Part shown: positions 8,018-16,494 of the stretch, one piece after another
Position numbering within the stretch: the stretch's first letter is position 1
Layout: each line of letters begins with the position of its first letter
NCBI GenBank assembly: GCA_028865585.1
Contig: JAGWJU010000003.1
Coordinates: forward strand, 1 to 27,785
DNA length: 27,785 nucleotides
Origin: Elusimicrobiota bacterium
Lineage (GTDB): Bacteria > Elusimicrobiota > Elusimicrobia > UBA1565 > UBA9628
Reading direction: 5' to 3'
Notes under the pieces: model-generated
Seen by the model: only the letters and a program-made list of their open reading frames with translations
Databases searched by the model: none
What the model was told of the DNA's origin: nothing
Program-made: the position numbers and the translations under genes

Positions 8018-11000
8018 TTAGGGTTTTGCGGCGGGCTGCTGCTGGGCTTCGTCGAGAAGCTTCTGGGCCTCCCAAAGCTTGGCATAAACGCCATTCTTGC
8101 GCAGGAGTTCCTCATGAGTCCCCTGCTCCAGAATCGCGCCCTTGCCGAAAACGACAATTTTGTCTGCGGCCTGCACGGTGCTTAGGCGGTGCGCGACCAT
8201 GACGACGGTCGTCTTTCCGCGCCGGGCCTCAAGCGTGTCCTGAATCTTTTGCTGCGTGACGCCGTCCAAGGCCGCGGTCGGTTCGTCCAAAATCATGATG
8301 TCCCAAGGATGCCCAGCGCTCAGGAAGAGCCGCGCCAAAAGCAGCTTCTGCTTCTGCCCGCCGGAGAGGTTCGCGCCCCGCTCGCCGACGCGGCTGTTGT
8401 AGCCCAGGCGCACGATGTCGTCGTGGATGCCGGCCTCCTCGGCCGCGGCCACGATGTCGTCGAAGGACGCGCCCGAACCCCAAGCAATGTTGTCCAGAAT
8501 GCTCTTGGCCGGCGCGATCTCCGCGGAGGCGTCCTGGCCGAGGAGGATTTTCCGCGCCTCGACAATCTTCCCAGCGATGGCGGCGACGAGCGTTCTGTCG
8601 GTCTCGTCCCGCTGGCTTCCCAAGGGCATCACCTTGTCGGCCTCAGACCCGATGAGGGCCCGCAGGACTCTCTTGAAAATCTTGTTCGCCAGGGAGTGCC
8701 GTCCCGAATTGAAAATCTTGTGCTCCAAATCCTGCCCCGGAACGACGGCCTCGAGATTGTGTCCGTAGCCCATGCGCGCGATATCGTCATGGAAGCCCGC
8801 GGCTTTGGCCGCTTCCATCACCTGTTCCTCGGTCGCCTCCGGCTTGAAGTACTTGATGTTGTACGCCATGCTCTCGTCGAACGGCACCGGATCTTGGAGA
8901 ATGGTGCCCACGCGGGAACGGAGATCCTTGATGTTGATCTCGGAGAGATCCCGCCCGTCGATGCGGACGCTGCCCTCCGTGGGCTTCAAAAGCCCCAGCA
9001 TCAGGCGCGTCACGGTCGTCTTGCCGGAGCCGCTTTCGCCCACCAGGGCGATCATCTGCCCGGGCTTGGCGCTGAGCGTGATTTCCTTCAGAACCGGCTG
9101 GGACGGACGGTACCCGAAGCTGACGTGGTCGAAAGCGACGGCGCGGCCGCTGGAAGACGGCGGGAGAGGCGCCGCGTTCTCCCTATAGTCCTCTTCCTGG
9201 TCGGCCATGATCTTGTCGAACTTGGCCGCCGAGCCTTTCATGGACTTGAGCTGGACGTAGGTATCGCAGAGATCCTGCACCGCTTGGCGGGAGTAATTCG
9301 CCGCGAAATAGTAGAAGGTCGCCATGGGGATGGTGAAGACGCCCGCATGGACGGCCAGCGCCGCGGCGATGACCAGGCCCACCTGGACGAAATTGGTCAG
9401 CCCGCCCGAAAGCGCGCGGTAAGGCGCGTTGACCCGGGCCAGGGCCTCGCCGCCGTCGATATAGGTCTTGTGGCTAAAGTGGCGCGTGCGCTTGATTTCC
9501 CAGTCTTCCTTCCCGGCGGACTTAATGGTTTCGGAATTGACCTCGGTCTGCTCGATGTGGCTGGCGATGCGGGGCTTCAAGTCGCGGAAAAACCATTTAT
9601 ACGCCTCGCTGGAACGGTTGCCGTAAATGCTGCTGGGAAGGGCCAGGGCGAGAAAAAGCGTCGGAAGCAGGATCAGGCTCATCTGCCAGCTCGCGTAGAA
9701 CATGACGGCAAGGCTGGGAATGAGCAGCGTGAGATCCTTGACCGTGTCGACCACCACCATGGTCGCCGTGCTCTGCACGTTGTAGATGGCGTCCGTTCCG
9801 GTCGAAATAACGTCGCCCACGGGGCGTGACTTATGCCAGGACAACGGCAATTTCGCCACGTGCTCGTAGAACAGATTGGAGAGCCCGGCCATCATGCGGT
9901 TTCCTATGTCGTACATGAAGCGGCTCAAGAAATAGTTGAGAACGGACATGGCCGCGTAGCTGGCCAGCATGACGCCGCCCCAGGCTAGGTACATGTGCAG
10001 AATCGCGGGGTGGGACGCGGCCGCCGCTGGCAACAGGTCCTTGAGGTGCTGGAACATGTTGCCGTAATACCTGGGCGGAATCAGGGACAGGGCCGAAGTT
10101 CCGATAGCCAGAATCGAGGCGGCCGCGAGCTGCTTCTTGACCTTGATGCCCGTATTGCCGATGCGGCCCCAGAACTTCGAGATCCAAACCAAGCTTTCTT
10201 TTATGGACTTCGCGATTTCGATCGTCTTGGCCGCCAGCGGCGATAGCCCGACCGCGGCGGTCGTGCCGGAGAAAGCGTAGAGCAAAAGGGATGCGTCGGA
10301 TGACAAGGAACGTGCCGTAAAGTAAAGACCCGCGGACGCGGCCAAAAGCGCGCCCTGGCGCCAGAGAGCTTTCTTGGCGAAGTTGCCGATCTTGGGCTTG
10401 TGCGCCAGGAAAACGCCGCGAGCCGCGCCCGTCCCCGCGGCCAGAATTCCGGTCACGGCCAGCGGAACGTGCATCGCCCACGCCGTGGCGGTCGCGGCGA
10501 GTCCGCTCAAATAGACGATCATGCGCGGGTCCCTAAGGGTTTCCAGGAAATGCCGCGCCAGCACGCGCAAAGACGGCTTCCGCGCCCACAGCCCTCCCAA
10601 AGAATTCCGGCCCTTGGAGAAAGCCGGCTGCGGAACCTCGGCCGGCTGTTCCACATTCTCTGAGTTTGGGGAGGGAGCGGAAAGCGCGCCGGAACGCCCG
10701 GCGTTTCCGGTGGCCGCCGCGCCTTCGGCCGGGGACTTGGAGGCGACGGCGGCGCCGCGCTCCTCCTTGTTGGGAATGATTCCGTCGTAAAGGGCCTTTA
10801 AAAATTTGCGCTGGGCGTCCGCGCCATGAGCCGCGGCGACGGCCTTCTCCTGCTTGGCGATTCCCGAGGACTCGCCTTTCTCCGCAGCGGCCAAGGATTC
10901 CGTCCGCGCAAAAGCCTTTGCGCCTTGAGCCGCAGGGGCGGCCGCACCACCATCTTGCGGCAAAAGTGCGGCGGAAGGTCCTTGCTCAACCGCTTCGCGC

Positions 11001-11356
11001 GCTTCCGTGTTTTTTACGGACTCGGCAGAGGTCGCTTGTTCCGGCGCGGAAGACTCCCGGCCGGCGGCGCGCGCCGGAAGCGCCTGCGGCGCCCCCGCGG
11101 GCGCGCCCCCTCCAAGATCGAGAGCCGGATTGTCCTGGCCGGACAACGCAGGAATCTGAAGGTTGACGGGCACCGAGTTAAGCGCGGGGGCTCCCGCGCC
11201 GGGGATCCCGATGGAAGCCTCGACGGGAGTTCCCTCGGCTTCGACGGGGCCGGCGAAAGCCGTGTAGCAGGACAAGCCGGGAGAGAAAAGAACGACAAGG
11301 GCGGCAAGAACGCAGGCCAGACTTTGGCGCCAGATCCGGACTTTAGTTGTGTTCAT
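8018..11356 (-). CDS. ABC exporter 1: half-transporter with signal-like N-terminus, linker and enlarged ATPase domain
   Basis: The 1112-residue protein is an ATP-driven exporter of the TMD-NBD type. Residues 1-36 resemble a signal peptide (SPGLSCYTAFA). Residues of about 37-235 are Ala/Pro/Glu-rich linker. Several extra hydrophobic stretches (about 260-385) precede the usual six-helix exporter domain (about 410-700). The ATPase begins near 737 and has Walker A GESGSGKT (773-780), Q-loop Q821, signature LSGGQ (997-1001), Walker B ILDEP (to 1026) and H-loop H1056, all intact. The Q-loop to signature distance is 176 residues, about 120 more than usual, because part of the helical region is repeated (see the separate feature). 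The gene starts 15 bp after the HAD/nuclease gene stop with no strong ribosome binding site, suggesting coupled translation and a shared message. The substrate is unknown. Confidence 0.88.
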   Translation of the reverse strand: MNTTKVRIWRQSLACVLAALVVLFSPGLSCYTAFAGPVEAEGTPVEASIGIPGAGAPALNSVPVNLQIPALSGQDNPALDLGGGAPAGAPQALPARAAGRESSAPEQATSAESVKNTEAREAVEQGPSAALLPQDGGAAAPAAQGAKAFARTESLAAAEKGESSGIAKQEKAVAAAHGADAQRKFLKALYDGIIPNKEERGAAVASKSPAEGAAATGNAGRSGALSAPSPNSENVEQPAEVPQPAFSKGRNSLGGLWARKPSLRVLARHFLETLRDPRMIVYLSGLAATATAWAMHVPLAVTGILAAGTGAARGVFLAHKPKIGNFAKKALWRQGALLAASAGLYFTARSLSSDASLLLYAFSGTTAAVGLSPLAAKTIEIAKSIKESLVWISKFWGRIGNTGIKVKKQLAAASILAIGTSALSLIPPRYYGNMFQHLKDLLPAAAASHPAILHMYLAWGGVMLASYAAMSVLNYFLSRFMYDIGNRMMAGLSNLFYEHVAKLPLSWHKSRPVGDVISTGTDAIYNVQSTATMVVVDTVKDLTLLIPSLAVMFYASWQMSLILLPTLFLALALPSSIYGNRSSEAYKWFFRDLKPRIASHIEQTEVNSETIKSAGKEDWEIKRTRHFSHKTYIDGGEALARVNAPYRALSGGLTNFVQVGLVIAAALAVHAGVFTIPMATFYYFAANYSRQAVQDLCDTYVQLKSMKGSAAKFDKIMADQEEDYRENAAPLPPSSSGRAVAFDHVSFGYRPSQPVLKEITLSAKPGQMIALVGESGSGKTTVTRLMLGLLKPTEGSVRIDGRDLSEINIKDLRSRVGTILQDPVPFDESMAYNIKYFKPEATEEQVMEAAKAAGFHDDIARMGYGHNLEAVVPGQDLEHKIFNSGRHSLANKIFKRVLRALIGSEADKVMPLGSQRDETDRTLVAAIAGKIVEARKILLGQDASAEIAPAKSILDNIAWGSGASFDDIVAAAEEAGIHDDIVRLGYNSRVGERGANLSGGQKQKLLLARLFLSAGHPWDIMILDEPTAALDGVTQQKIQDTLEARRGKTTVVMVAHRLSTVQAADKIVVFGKGAILEQGTHEELLRKNGVYAKLWEAQKLLDEAQQQPAAKP
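8357..8878 (-). repeat. Internal duplication inside the ATPase domain of ABC exporter 1
   Basis: Residues 827-876 (8729-8878) and 951-1000 (8357-8506) of ABC exporter 1 are diverged copies. ESMAYNI matches KSILDNI, EEQVMEAAKAAGFHDDI matches FDDIVAAAEEAGIHDDI, and ARMGYGHNLEAV matches VRLGYNSRVGER. The first copy follows the Q-loop; the second leads into the LSGGQ signature. About 75 unmatched, charged residues lie between (around FNSGRHSLANKIFKR and GSQRDETDRTLVAAI). It looks like a duplication of the helical subdomain with an inserted segment. Confidence 0.75.
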
Positions 11357-11371
11357 CAGTAAACATGGGCC

Positions 11372-14002
11372 TTACGACTTTTTGCCTTTCTTTGTCTTAC
11401 GGATGGAAGCAGCCTTCTTTTTTCCGCGGCTCTTGGACGCGGCGGCCGCGCGCGCAGGCTTGGCGCCCGGAAGCGGCACGCCCCACGACTTGCGGATGCG
11501 CCGAAGAATGCTCTTCATCGACTTCTCGAAGCGCATGCGGCTCCACTCATTGAGCGCGGGCCCTTTGGCCCCGGTGGGATACACGAATCGCACCGCAACC
11601 TTGGTCACGGGCTTTAGATTTTCGGACGAGCCGTAGTTCGTGGACATCTTCTGCCACGCTTGACGGGCGACCCACTCGTAGAGCTGGGGCTGAACGTCCT
11701 TGTCGATCTTGTGGTTGGTCGGGGTTTTGCCGGTCTTGAAGTCCACGATGACGACCTCCAGGCCCTCGGGCGTTTCCCGGGCCGCGGCGAAGTCGTAGAC
11801 CAAGCGGAAGATGTCGCGGTACTCAGGATTAGATCCCTTGTAGCGCTGGACCACGAAAATATTGGGCAGCTCCGTGCCCAGGACGATGGGGTAATCCTTC
11901 ACGATGGCCGCAACCGCCTCATGCATCGGCCGCAAGCGGCCAATGTCCTCATAGTAGGCCGCCATGGTCTGACCCGGAGGCAGATCCAGCATTTTTGCTT
12001 CGTAGCGAATGGTCTCATCCCAGATGTTCTTGGCTTGGGCGACGAGCGCCTCGGCGTCCGGGAAGACCCCGTCCGCGCGGTAGCGCCAAATCGCCCAATT
12101 GAAAGCGGAGTGCATCACGTGGCCAAGAAACATTTCCACGGTCTCGCGCCGGCCGCCGGAGCGGTCGCGGTGCTGGAGGAAAGAAGAGATCATGGACGCG
12201 GAGGCGGCCATATCTCCGGGTTTATTGTGGCGGTATTCCGGGAGAAGCGACGACAAAGCCATGTCCGCGAGGGCCTCGCCGTCCAGGCTCGAACCCATGG
12301 TCGCCGGCTGGAGCGCGCCTTTAGTCGCGTCTAAGATTCTCGGATCGCGGCTGATGACCATCATGTCGCTCGGATTAATGTAGAGCTGCTGCCGGTCGCG
12401 CAACTGGGATAAAACGACGGAAACGGCGCTGCCCGCGTCCAGGGGGCGCAAAACCACAAGGGGGGCCCCTTTGCGTCCGTCCATGACGCTTGCTCGGTAG
12501 CGTTCAGCGGGAAGTCCGAGCCCCTGCAGGGCCTCTTTATAGCGCGCCTCAAACGCCTCAGGCTCCTCGCCGGCGGGAACCGCGACGGCGAACGCGTCGG
12601 GCCGGTTGATTTCCGGCTTGAACACGCCTTCCTGTTGAGCCGCCACATCCATAAGCTCCCGTTGGCTGACGCTGAAGCGCGGCATTGGTATCTCTTTCGC
12701 GAAGCGCCCGTCATAGGACGCCAGAACATTGCCACCGTCCGCCATGGTCACCAGTTTGTAGCGATGAAGCTTGTCGTTTTGGCGCGGGCTCAAGCGCTTA
12801 GTGATGATTTCCTCCGCCGAATCGGGGCCCGTGAGCGGCTTGTCCGTGGTCAGGATGAAATAGACCCCCGCGTTCATGAGTTTATTCATGTCCTCGATGA
12901 TCTCCGGGGACAATCCTCCCGGAAAAAGGCTTAAATCCAAAATCACGGTTTTTGGCAAAACCCTGGACGCTTCGGCGAGGGCCGGGGGAATCTCATAATT
13001 GCGACGCTCAACCGACTCTCCAAAAGCGTCGTCGAGCTTATTATCGGCGATTTTTTCTTTAGCCTCGCCGAAGGGCATGAAATGCACGATGCGCACGCTG
13101 GACTCAAGACCGACGGGCTTGCTGGCTTTGCGCGCGGCCAAATCCTCCATCAGACGCTTGCGAAGCTGCGCGATCCCGTGACGGCGCAGGAAATCCTTGG
13201 AGTAGACTCCCGACAAATCGGACTTGGTGAGCTTTTTTATGCTCTTAGTCGAAGCGCCCTGCACCCTGGAGACGAACAGCGTGTGGCTGCCGGACCGGAC
13301 GTTGATCTTCGCTCCGCGGCGGAAGCGGCTCCAGTGCCAGCGCCGTCCGGAAGTGTCCATCAGGCGGATGGTTGAAAAAACGGACGACGCCTCCAGAGTC
13401 TTCTTATCATGGCGGCTGAAGTACACGTCGAGGGTTTCCGCCGCTGCGGCGCCCTCGTCAACGGCGGCATTCTCCATGGAAGCGCCTTGCCGCCCCCCTC
13501 CATCATAGAGGGCCAGCGCCGACTGCCGTTCGCCGGGCTTGCCGCTTTCCACGCCTGCCGCCATGACTCCGAGCTCGGCCCGAGCGCCAGCGCGGCGGGG
13601 CTTCTTTGTCATGGCCGCCCGGGAAGAGCCGCCCAAAACCAGAGAAGACGCCGCCGCGGACGGCATCGCGGACGCAGCAGGATTTGGCGTCGCGTCGCGG
13701 TCAATCGCAGAAGCGGGAGAAGCGGCCTTCGTAGCCTCAAGCCCCCGAATCGCCGCTTTCGCCGCCGGAACGGGAAGAGAAGGAACGGCTCCAGGCAGGC
13801 CGCCCGGCATTGCTTCCTGCCCCAAGCCGGCCGTCAGGGCCTGCTCAGCGCCAAGTTGGGCTGGAAAAGCGGGGATGGACTCGACAGAGGCCGGCGCCTC
13901 GTCTACGGCCAGGGGAGCCTCCTCCGGAGCGGCGCGAAGGCTTCCGGACAAAAGCGTCAGCGCGGCGGCAATCCAGAGGCTGCGCTTCATGGACGCTCTC
14001 AT
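11372..14002 (-). CDS. Predicted secreted protein: HAD-like domain plus RecB-type PD-(D/E)XK nuclease domain
   Basis: The 876-residue product starts with a signal peptide (about 1-25, ending SGSLRAAPEE). A low-complexity Ala/Pro region follows to about 190. A HAD-like fold spans about 351-560 (KTVILDLSLF, YFILTTDKPL, MMVISRDPRIL), but motif I reads DLS in place of DxD, so phosphatase activity is unlikely. The C-terminal part (about 600-840) has the RecB/AddB-type nuclease motifs in order: GHVMH (G627, H631), E711, D737 in RLVYDF, D754-F-K756 in VIVDFKTGK, and Q771-xxx-Y775. The last 30 residues are Lys/Arg-rich, fitting nucleic acid binding. The start at 14002 overlaps the stop of the upstream paralogue as ATGA; ATG at 13990 is an alternative. 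ABC exporter 1 follows after 15 bp. Nuclease activity is predicted from motifs only. Confidence 0.78.
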   Translation of the reverse strand: MRASMKRSLWIAAALTLLSGSLRAAPEEAPLAVDEAPASVESIPAFPAQLGAEQALTAGLGQEAMPGGLPGAVPSLPVPAAKAAIRGLEATKAASPASAIDRDATPNPAASAMPSAAASSLVLGGSSRAAMTKKPRRAGARAELGVMAAGVESGKPGERQSALALYDGGGRQGASMENAAVDEGAAAAETLDVYFSRHDKKTLEASSVFSTIRLMDTSGRRWHWSRFRRGAKINVRSGSHTLFVSRVQGASTKSIKKLTKSDLSGVYSKDFLRRHGIAQLRKRLMEDLAARKASKPVGLESSVRIVHFMPFGEAKEKIADNKLDDAFGESVERRNYEIPPALAEASRVLPKTVILDLSLFPGGLSPEIIEDMNKLMNAGVYFILTTDKPLTGPDSAEEIITKRLSPRQNDKLHRYKLVTMADGGNVLASYDGRFAKEIPMPRFSVSQRELMDVAAQQEGVFKPEINRPDAFAVAVPAGEEPEAFEARYKEALQGLGLPAERYRASVMDGRKGAPLVVLRPLDAGSAVSVVLSQLRDRQQLYINPSDMMVISRDPRILDATKGALQPATMGSSLDGEALADMALSSLLPEYRHNKPGDMAASASMISSFLQHRDRSGGRRETVEMFLGHVMHSAFNWAIWRYRADGVFPDAEALVAQAKNIWDETIRYEAKMLDLPPGQTMAAYYEDIGRLRPMHEAVAAIVKDYPIVLGTELPNIFVVQRYKGSNPEYRDIFRLVYDFAAARETPEGLEVVIVDFKTGKTPTNHKIDKDVQPQLYEWVARQAWQKMSTNYGSSENLKPVTKVAVRFVYPTGAKGPALNEWSRMRFEKSMKSILRRIRKSWGVPLPGAKPARAAAASKSRGKKKAASIRKTKKGKKS

Positions 14003-16368
14003 TTGCCCGCGCCCGTCTTCACCACGCGGGCCGCAACGTTGGCCTTGCGCGATCGGGCCGCTTTTTGGGCCCGGCGGGTCGTGGCTTTCTTCTTGTCCCA
14101 GTCGGTCTTGGAAACTCCTTTCTCCTGATCGCTGTAATACGCCTCATAATCCGGATCCGCTTCCATTCTTTCAATGGAACTCGTGATCCGCTGGGCGATA
14201 GGACCCTGCGCGACGCCGCCCTCTTCCCGGCTGTGCAGAAACTCTTCCGGATCGAACGTCCAGGTGCGGTGCCCGGAGCGGTACTCGATTTGAACTTTGA
14301 GCTTCGCGATCACGGGGCCGTCGGGAGCGCCCATATGCCACTTGCCGTCCGGACCCATGCGGGCGTCGCCCTGCAAAAGAGCCATGGCCATAATCTGGGC
14401 GTAGAGTTCTTCCCCGTCTCCGAACGACTCCTTGCCGGTTCGGTAGGCGTAGGCTTCGAGAACCCGGCCTTGGGCCGTGTCCCTCCACATCGTTCTGGGA
14501 ACACGCGTGTGAATCTTATACTCGCGCCCGGTCGCCGCCGAGCGGAAATTGACGCTCACGCCGCTGTTCCAGTCGGTCTTAAGCCGCAGAAGGTGCGCGC
14601 GGATGTCCGCCGCGGCCACGGAGTAATCGTGAAGCTCGCGCAGGTAGAAGTTGATCAAGTAGCTGTTGGCGTATTCCAAATATCCGCGCTGGCGCGACTT
14701 CCACGCCTTGGTGTGCATGACCTTAAGAAGGCCTTGATCCACGAACACGCCGTACTTGAGGGGCATGTACCACATCTGGCGCAGCCGCGCCTCGGCCGCG
14801 GAAAGGTTCGTCATAGCGTGATTGCCGCGGTTGATTTGCTCGTAAAGGAATGCCATCAGCTGGTTGATGACGCCGCCGGTGTAGCGCCCGAAATCCTTGT
14901 CCACGGCGCCCGACGATCCCCGGCCCAATGAGCCGCCGCCGGAGAACCCGCCCTCATCGTCCGGACCTCTCATCCGGTGCCGAGGCTCCCAATACTCCAC
15001 GAACTGCCGGAGCTTGCCCAGCTTAACCGAGACGCCTGGCAGCTGATTATCCTTGAGCACGGCGCCCAGGAAAGCGTCGAGGTCTCCGGCCGACTTCACG
15101 ACCTGGACGTCGGCGGCCGCCGGAAAGCGCGCGGCGACGCCGGATTTCGACCGGGCGGCCAAAACCAAAAACTTGTCCGCCTTCGCCGCGAGATTTTCCT
15201 CGGCGAAACGTTCATCCAGAGCGCGATAAATCCTGGGCAGCGCCGCGGATAGCGGCATCGCGGAAAGGACCATCTGCCGGATCTCAGTAGCGGAGGAGCG
15301 CAAACGATAAGGAAGTCCGGCGCCGGACAAGGCGCGGTTAAAGCGGGACAAAACGTCCTTCCTCATAACGGCGGCCTTGGCCGCGGACATTTTCGCCGGG
15401 AGCTCAAGGGCGTAGGCTAAGGGATGCTTGGCGTCGGGGAGGAACTCTCCCTTTAGTGCCGCGTTTTTAGGAAGGGCCTTATTCAACTTATCGGCGATCC
15501 CCCGGATCATGGAGACGGCTTTCTCGTTCAAACCGGGCTGGTCGTCGATGAGAGATTTGGGATTTTCCGCGCGGCTCGCCACGGAAATCTTCGCGCCGCC
15601 GTAGGAGGCGATAATGAGGGGATTGGTCTGCCGGTTTCTCATCCGGGAGACGAGAATGGTCTCCGCCGAATCGGTCCCCTTAAGCGGACGCTGGGTCATG
15701 AATACGACGTGGACGCCGGCGTCGAGCAGTTTCTCAATGGAAGCGACCGTCTTTTCGGACACCGGCCCGGAGAAACCGTCTTCGATGAACACGACGCGGG
15801 GATAAAACTTGCGCAGGCCTTCCGCAACGACCGGGTCAACGGCCTTAAGCGCCTCGGAGCCGTCAAAGCCCGCCTCCAGGGCCGCGCCGGTCGCGCCAGC
15901 CCCGGCGTTCGTGCCCTTGGCTCCGGAAACGGCGGCGGCGATATGGGAAATTTCGACTTTCGCGGACAGCTCCGGGCGGGCCGTCGCCGCGCCGGCCTGA
16001 ACCGGGGTCGCGGCCTCGCGCGCGGCCGTTTCCGCGGGAGTTTCGATGCGCGCCGGGGCGGGCGCCGCTTCGACGGCCTCGACGGCGGAAGGCGCGGCGG
16101 GCCTTGCGGCCGCGGCCTCGGGAAGTCCGGGAAGCGCTGCGGCGCGACCCGGGTCAGCCGGATCCTGGATTAAGGAAAAATCTTGGGCGCCAGGAAGGGT
16201 CGCAAGCGGCGCCAGGGGCATGTTCTCGACGGCCTCGGCGGGAACCGCGTTCTCCGCGCTCATCGGCGCGCCCGACTCGCCTCCTATTTCAGCGCTCCAC
16301 CCCCAGCCGCAAAACAGAACCGCCGCGAAAAGTGTTCCCTGCACCGCCGCGAGCTTCTTAAGGCGCAT
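13999..16368 (-). CDS. Predicted secreted paralogue: HAD-like domain plus degenerate PD-(D/E)XK domain
   Basis: The 789-residue protein has the same layout as the next gene: signal peptide (1 to about 26, ending GWGWSAEIG), Ala/Pro-rich linker to about 170, HAD-like domain (about 190-410: RVVFIEDGFSG, VHVVFMTQRPLKGTDSAETI), and a C-terminal nuclease-like region (about 490-715). The two HAD parts match clearly (PLxGxDSAEEI against PLKGTDSAETI). In the nuclease part the frame VVIVDFKTGK of the partner aligns with LEAYAYRTGK here. The catalytic D737, D754 and K756 become P624, A641 and R643, and the GxxxH histidine is also lost. So this copy is probably a non-catalytic partner. Its C-terminus is again basic. 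The start at 16368 is fixed by a strong AAGGGGGAG ribosome binding site (16372-16380). HAD motif I is also abnormal (EDGF). Confidence 0.75.
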   Translation of the reverse strand: MRLKKLAAVQGTLFAAVLFCGWGWSAEIGGESGAPMSAENAVPAEAVENMPLAPLATLPGAQDFSLIQDPADPGRAAALPGLPEAAAARPAAPSAVEAVEAAPAPARIETPAETAAREAATPVQAGAATARPELSAKVEISHIAAAVSGAKGTNAGAGATGAALEAGFDGSEALKAVDPVVAEGLRKFYPRVVFIEDGFSGPVSEKTVASIEKLLDAGVHVVFMTQRPLKGTDSAETILVSRMRNRQTNPLIIASYGGAKISVASRAENPKSLIDDQPGLNEKAVSMIRGIADKLNKALPKNAALKGEFLPDAKHPLAYALELPAKMSAAKAAVMRKDVLSRFNRALSGAGLPYRLRSSATEIRQMVLSAMPLSAALPRIYRALDERFAEENLAAKADKFLVLAARSKSGVAARFPAAADVQVVKSAGDLDAFLGAVLKDNQLPGVSVKLGKLRQFVEYWEPRHRMRGPDDEGGFSGGGSLGRGSSGAVDKDFGRYTGGVINQLMAFLYEQINRGNHAMTNLSAAEARLRQMWYMPLKYGVFVDQGLLKVMHTKAWKSRQRGYLEYANSYLINFYLRELHDYSVAAADIRAHLLRLKTDWNSGVSVNFRSAATGREYKIHTRVPRTMWRDTAQGRVLEAYAYRTGKESFGDGEELYAQIMAMALLQGDARMGPDGKWHMGAPDGPVIAKLKVQIEYRSGHRTWTFDPEEFLHSREEGGVAQGPIAQRITSSIERMEADPDYEAYYSDQEKGVSKTDWDKKKATTRRAQKAARSRKANVAARVVKTGAGK

Positions 16369-16404
16369 GTGCTCCCCCTTGAATTGGCGTCTGCTTCGCG
16401 TGTC

Positions 16405-16494
16405 ATTATAGCGGCAGGGCTTGCGCGCCTTGAGGGTCAAAGGACCCATCGGAGGCAAGGTAATGGGCCCACGGATCGCTGGGCCCTAGGGCTC
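16405..16494 (-). promoter_or_regulatory. Promoter of the HAD/nuclease-ABC1 operon with three tandem dyad boxes
   Basis: A perfect TATAAT on the minus strand (16405-16410) is preceded after exactly 23 bp by GGGTC-CTTT-GACCC (16434-16447), the most symmetrical box in the window. A half-intact copy lies at 16457-16470 (GGGCC half) and another, GAGCC-CTAG-GGCCC on the coding strand, at 16481-16494, running into the stop codon of ABC exporter 2. Steps are 23 and 24 bp. There is no -35 at normal distance. The predicted transcript starts near 16398, giving a leader of about 30 nt with a good ribosome binding site. Confidence 0.7.

Noticed and set aside
16465..16486. GGGCCC repeats after ABC exporter 2 as an intrinsic terminator
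   Set aside because: The stem is short and no U-run follows on the minus strand; the sequence is better explained as part of the tandem dyad boxes.
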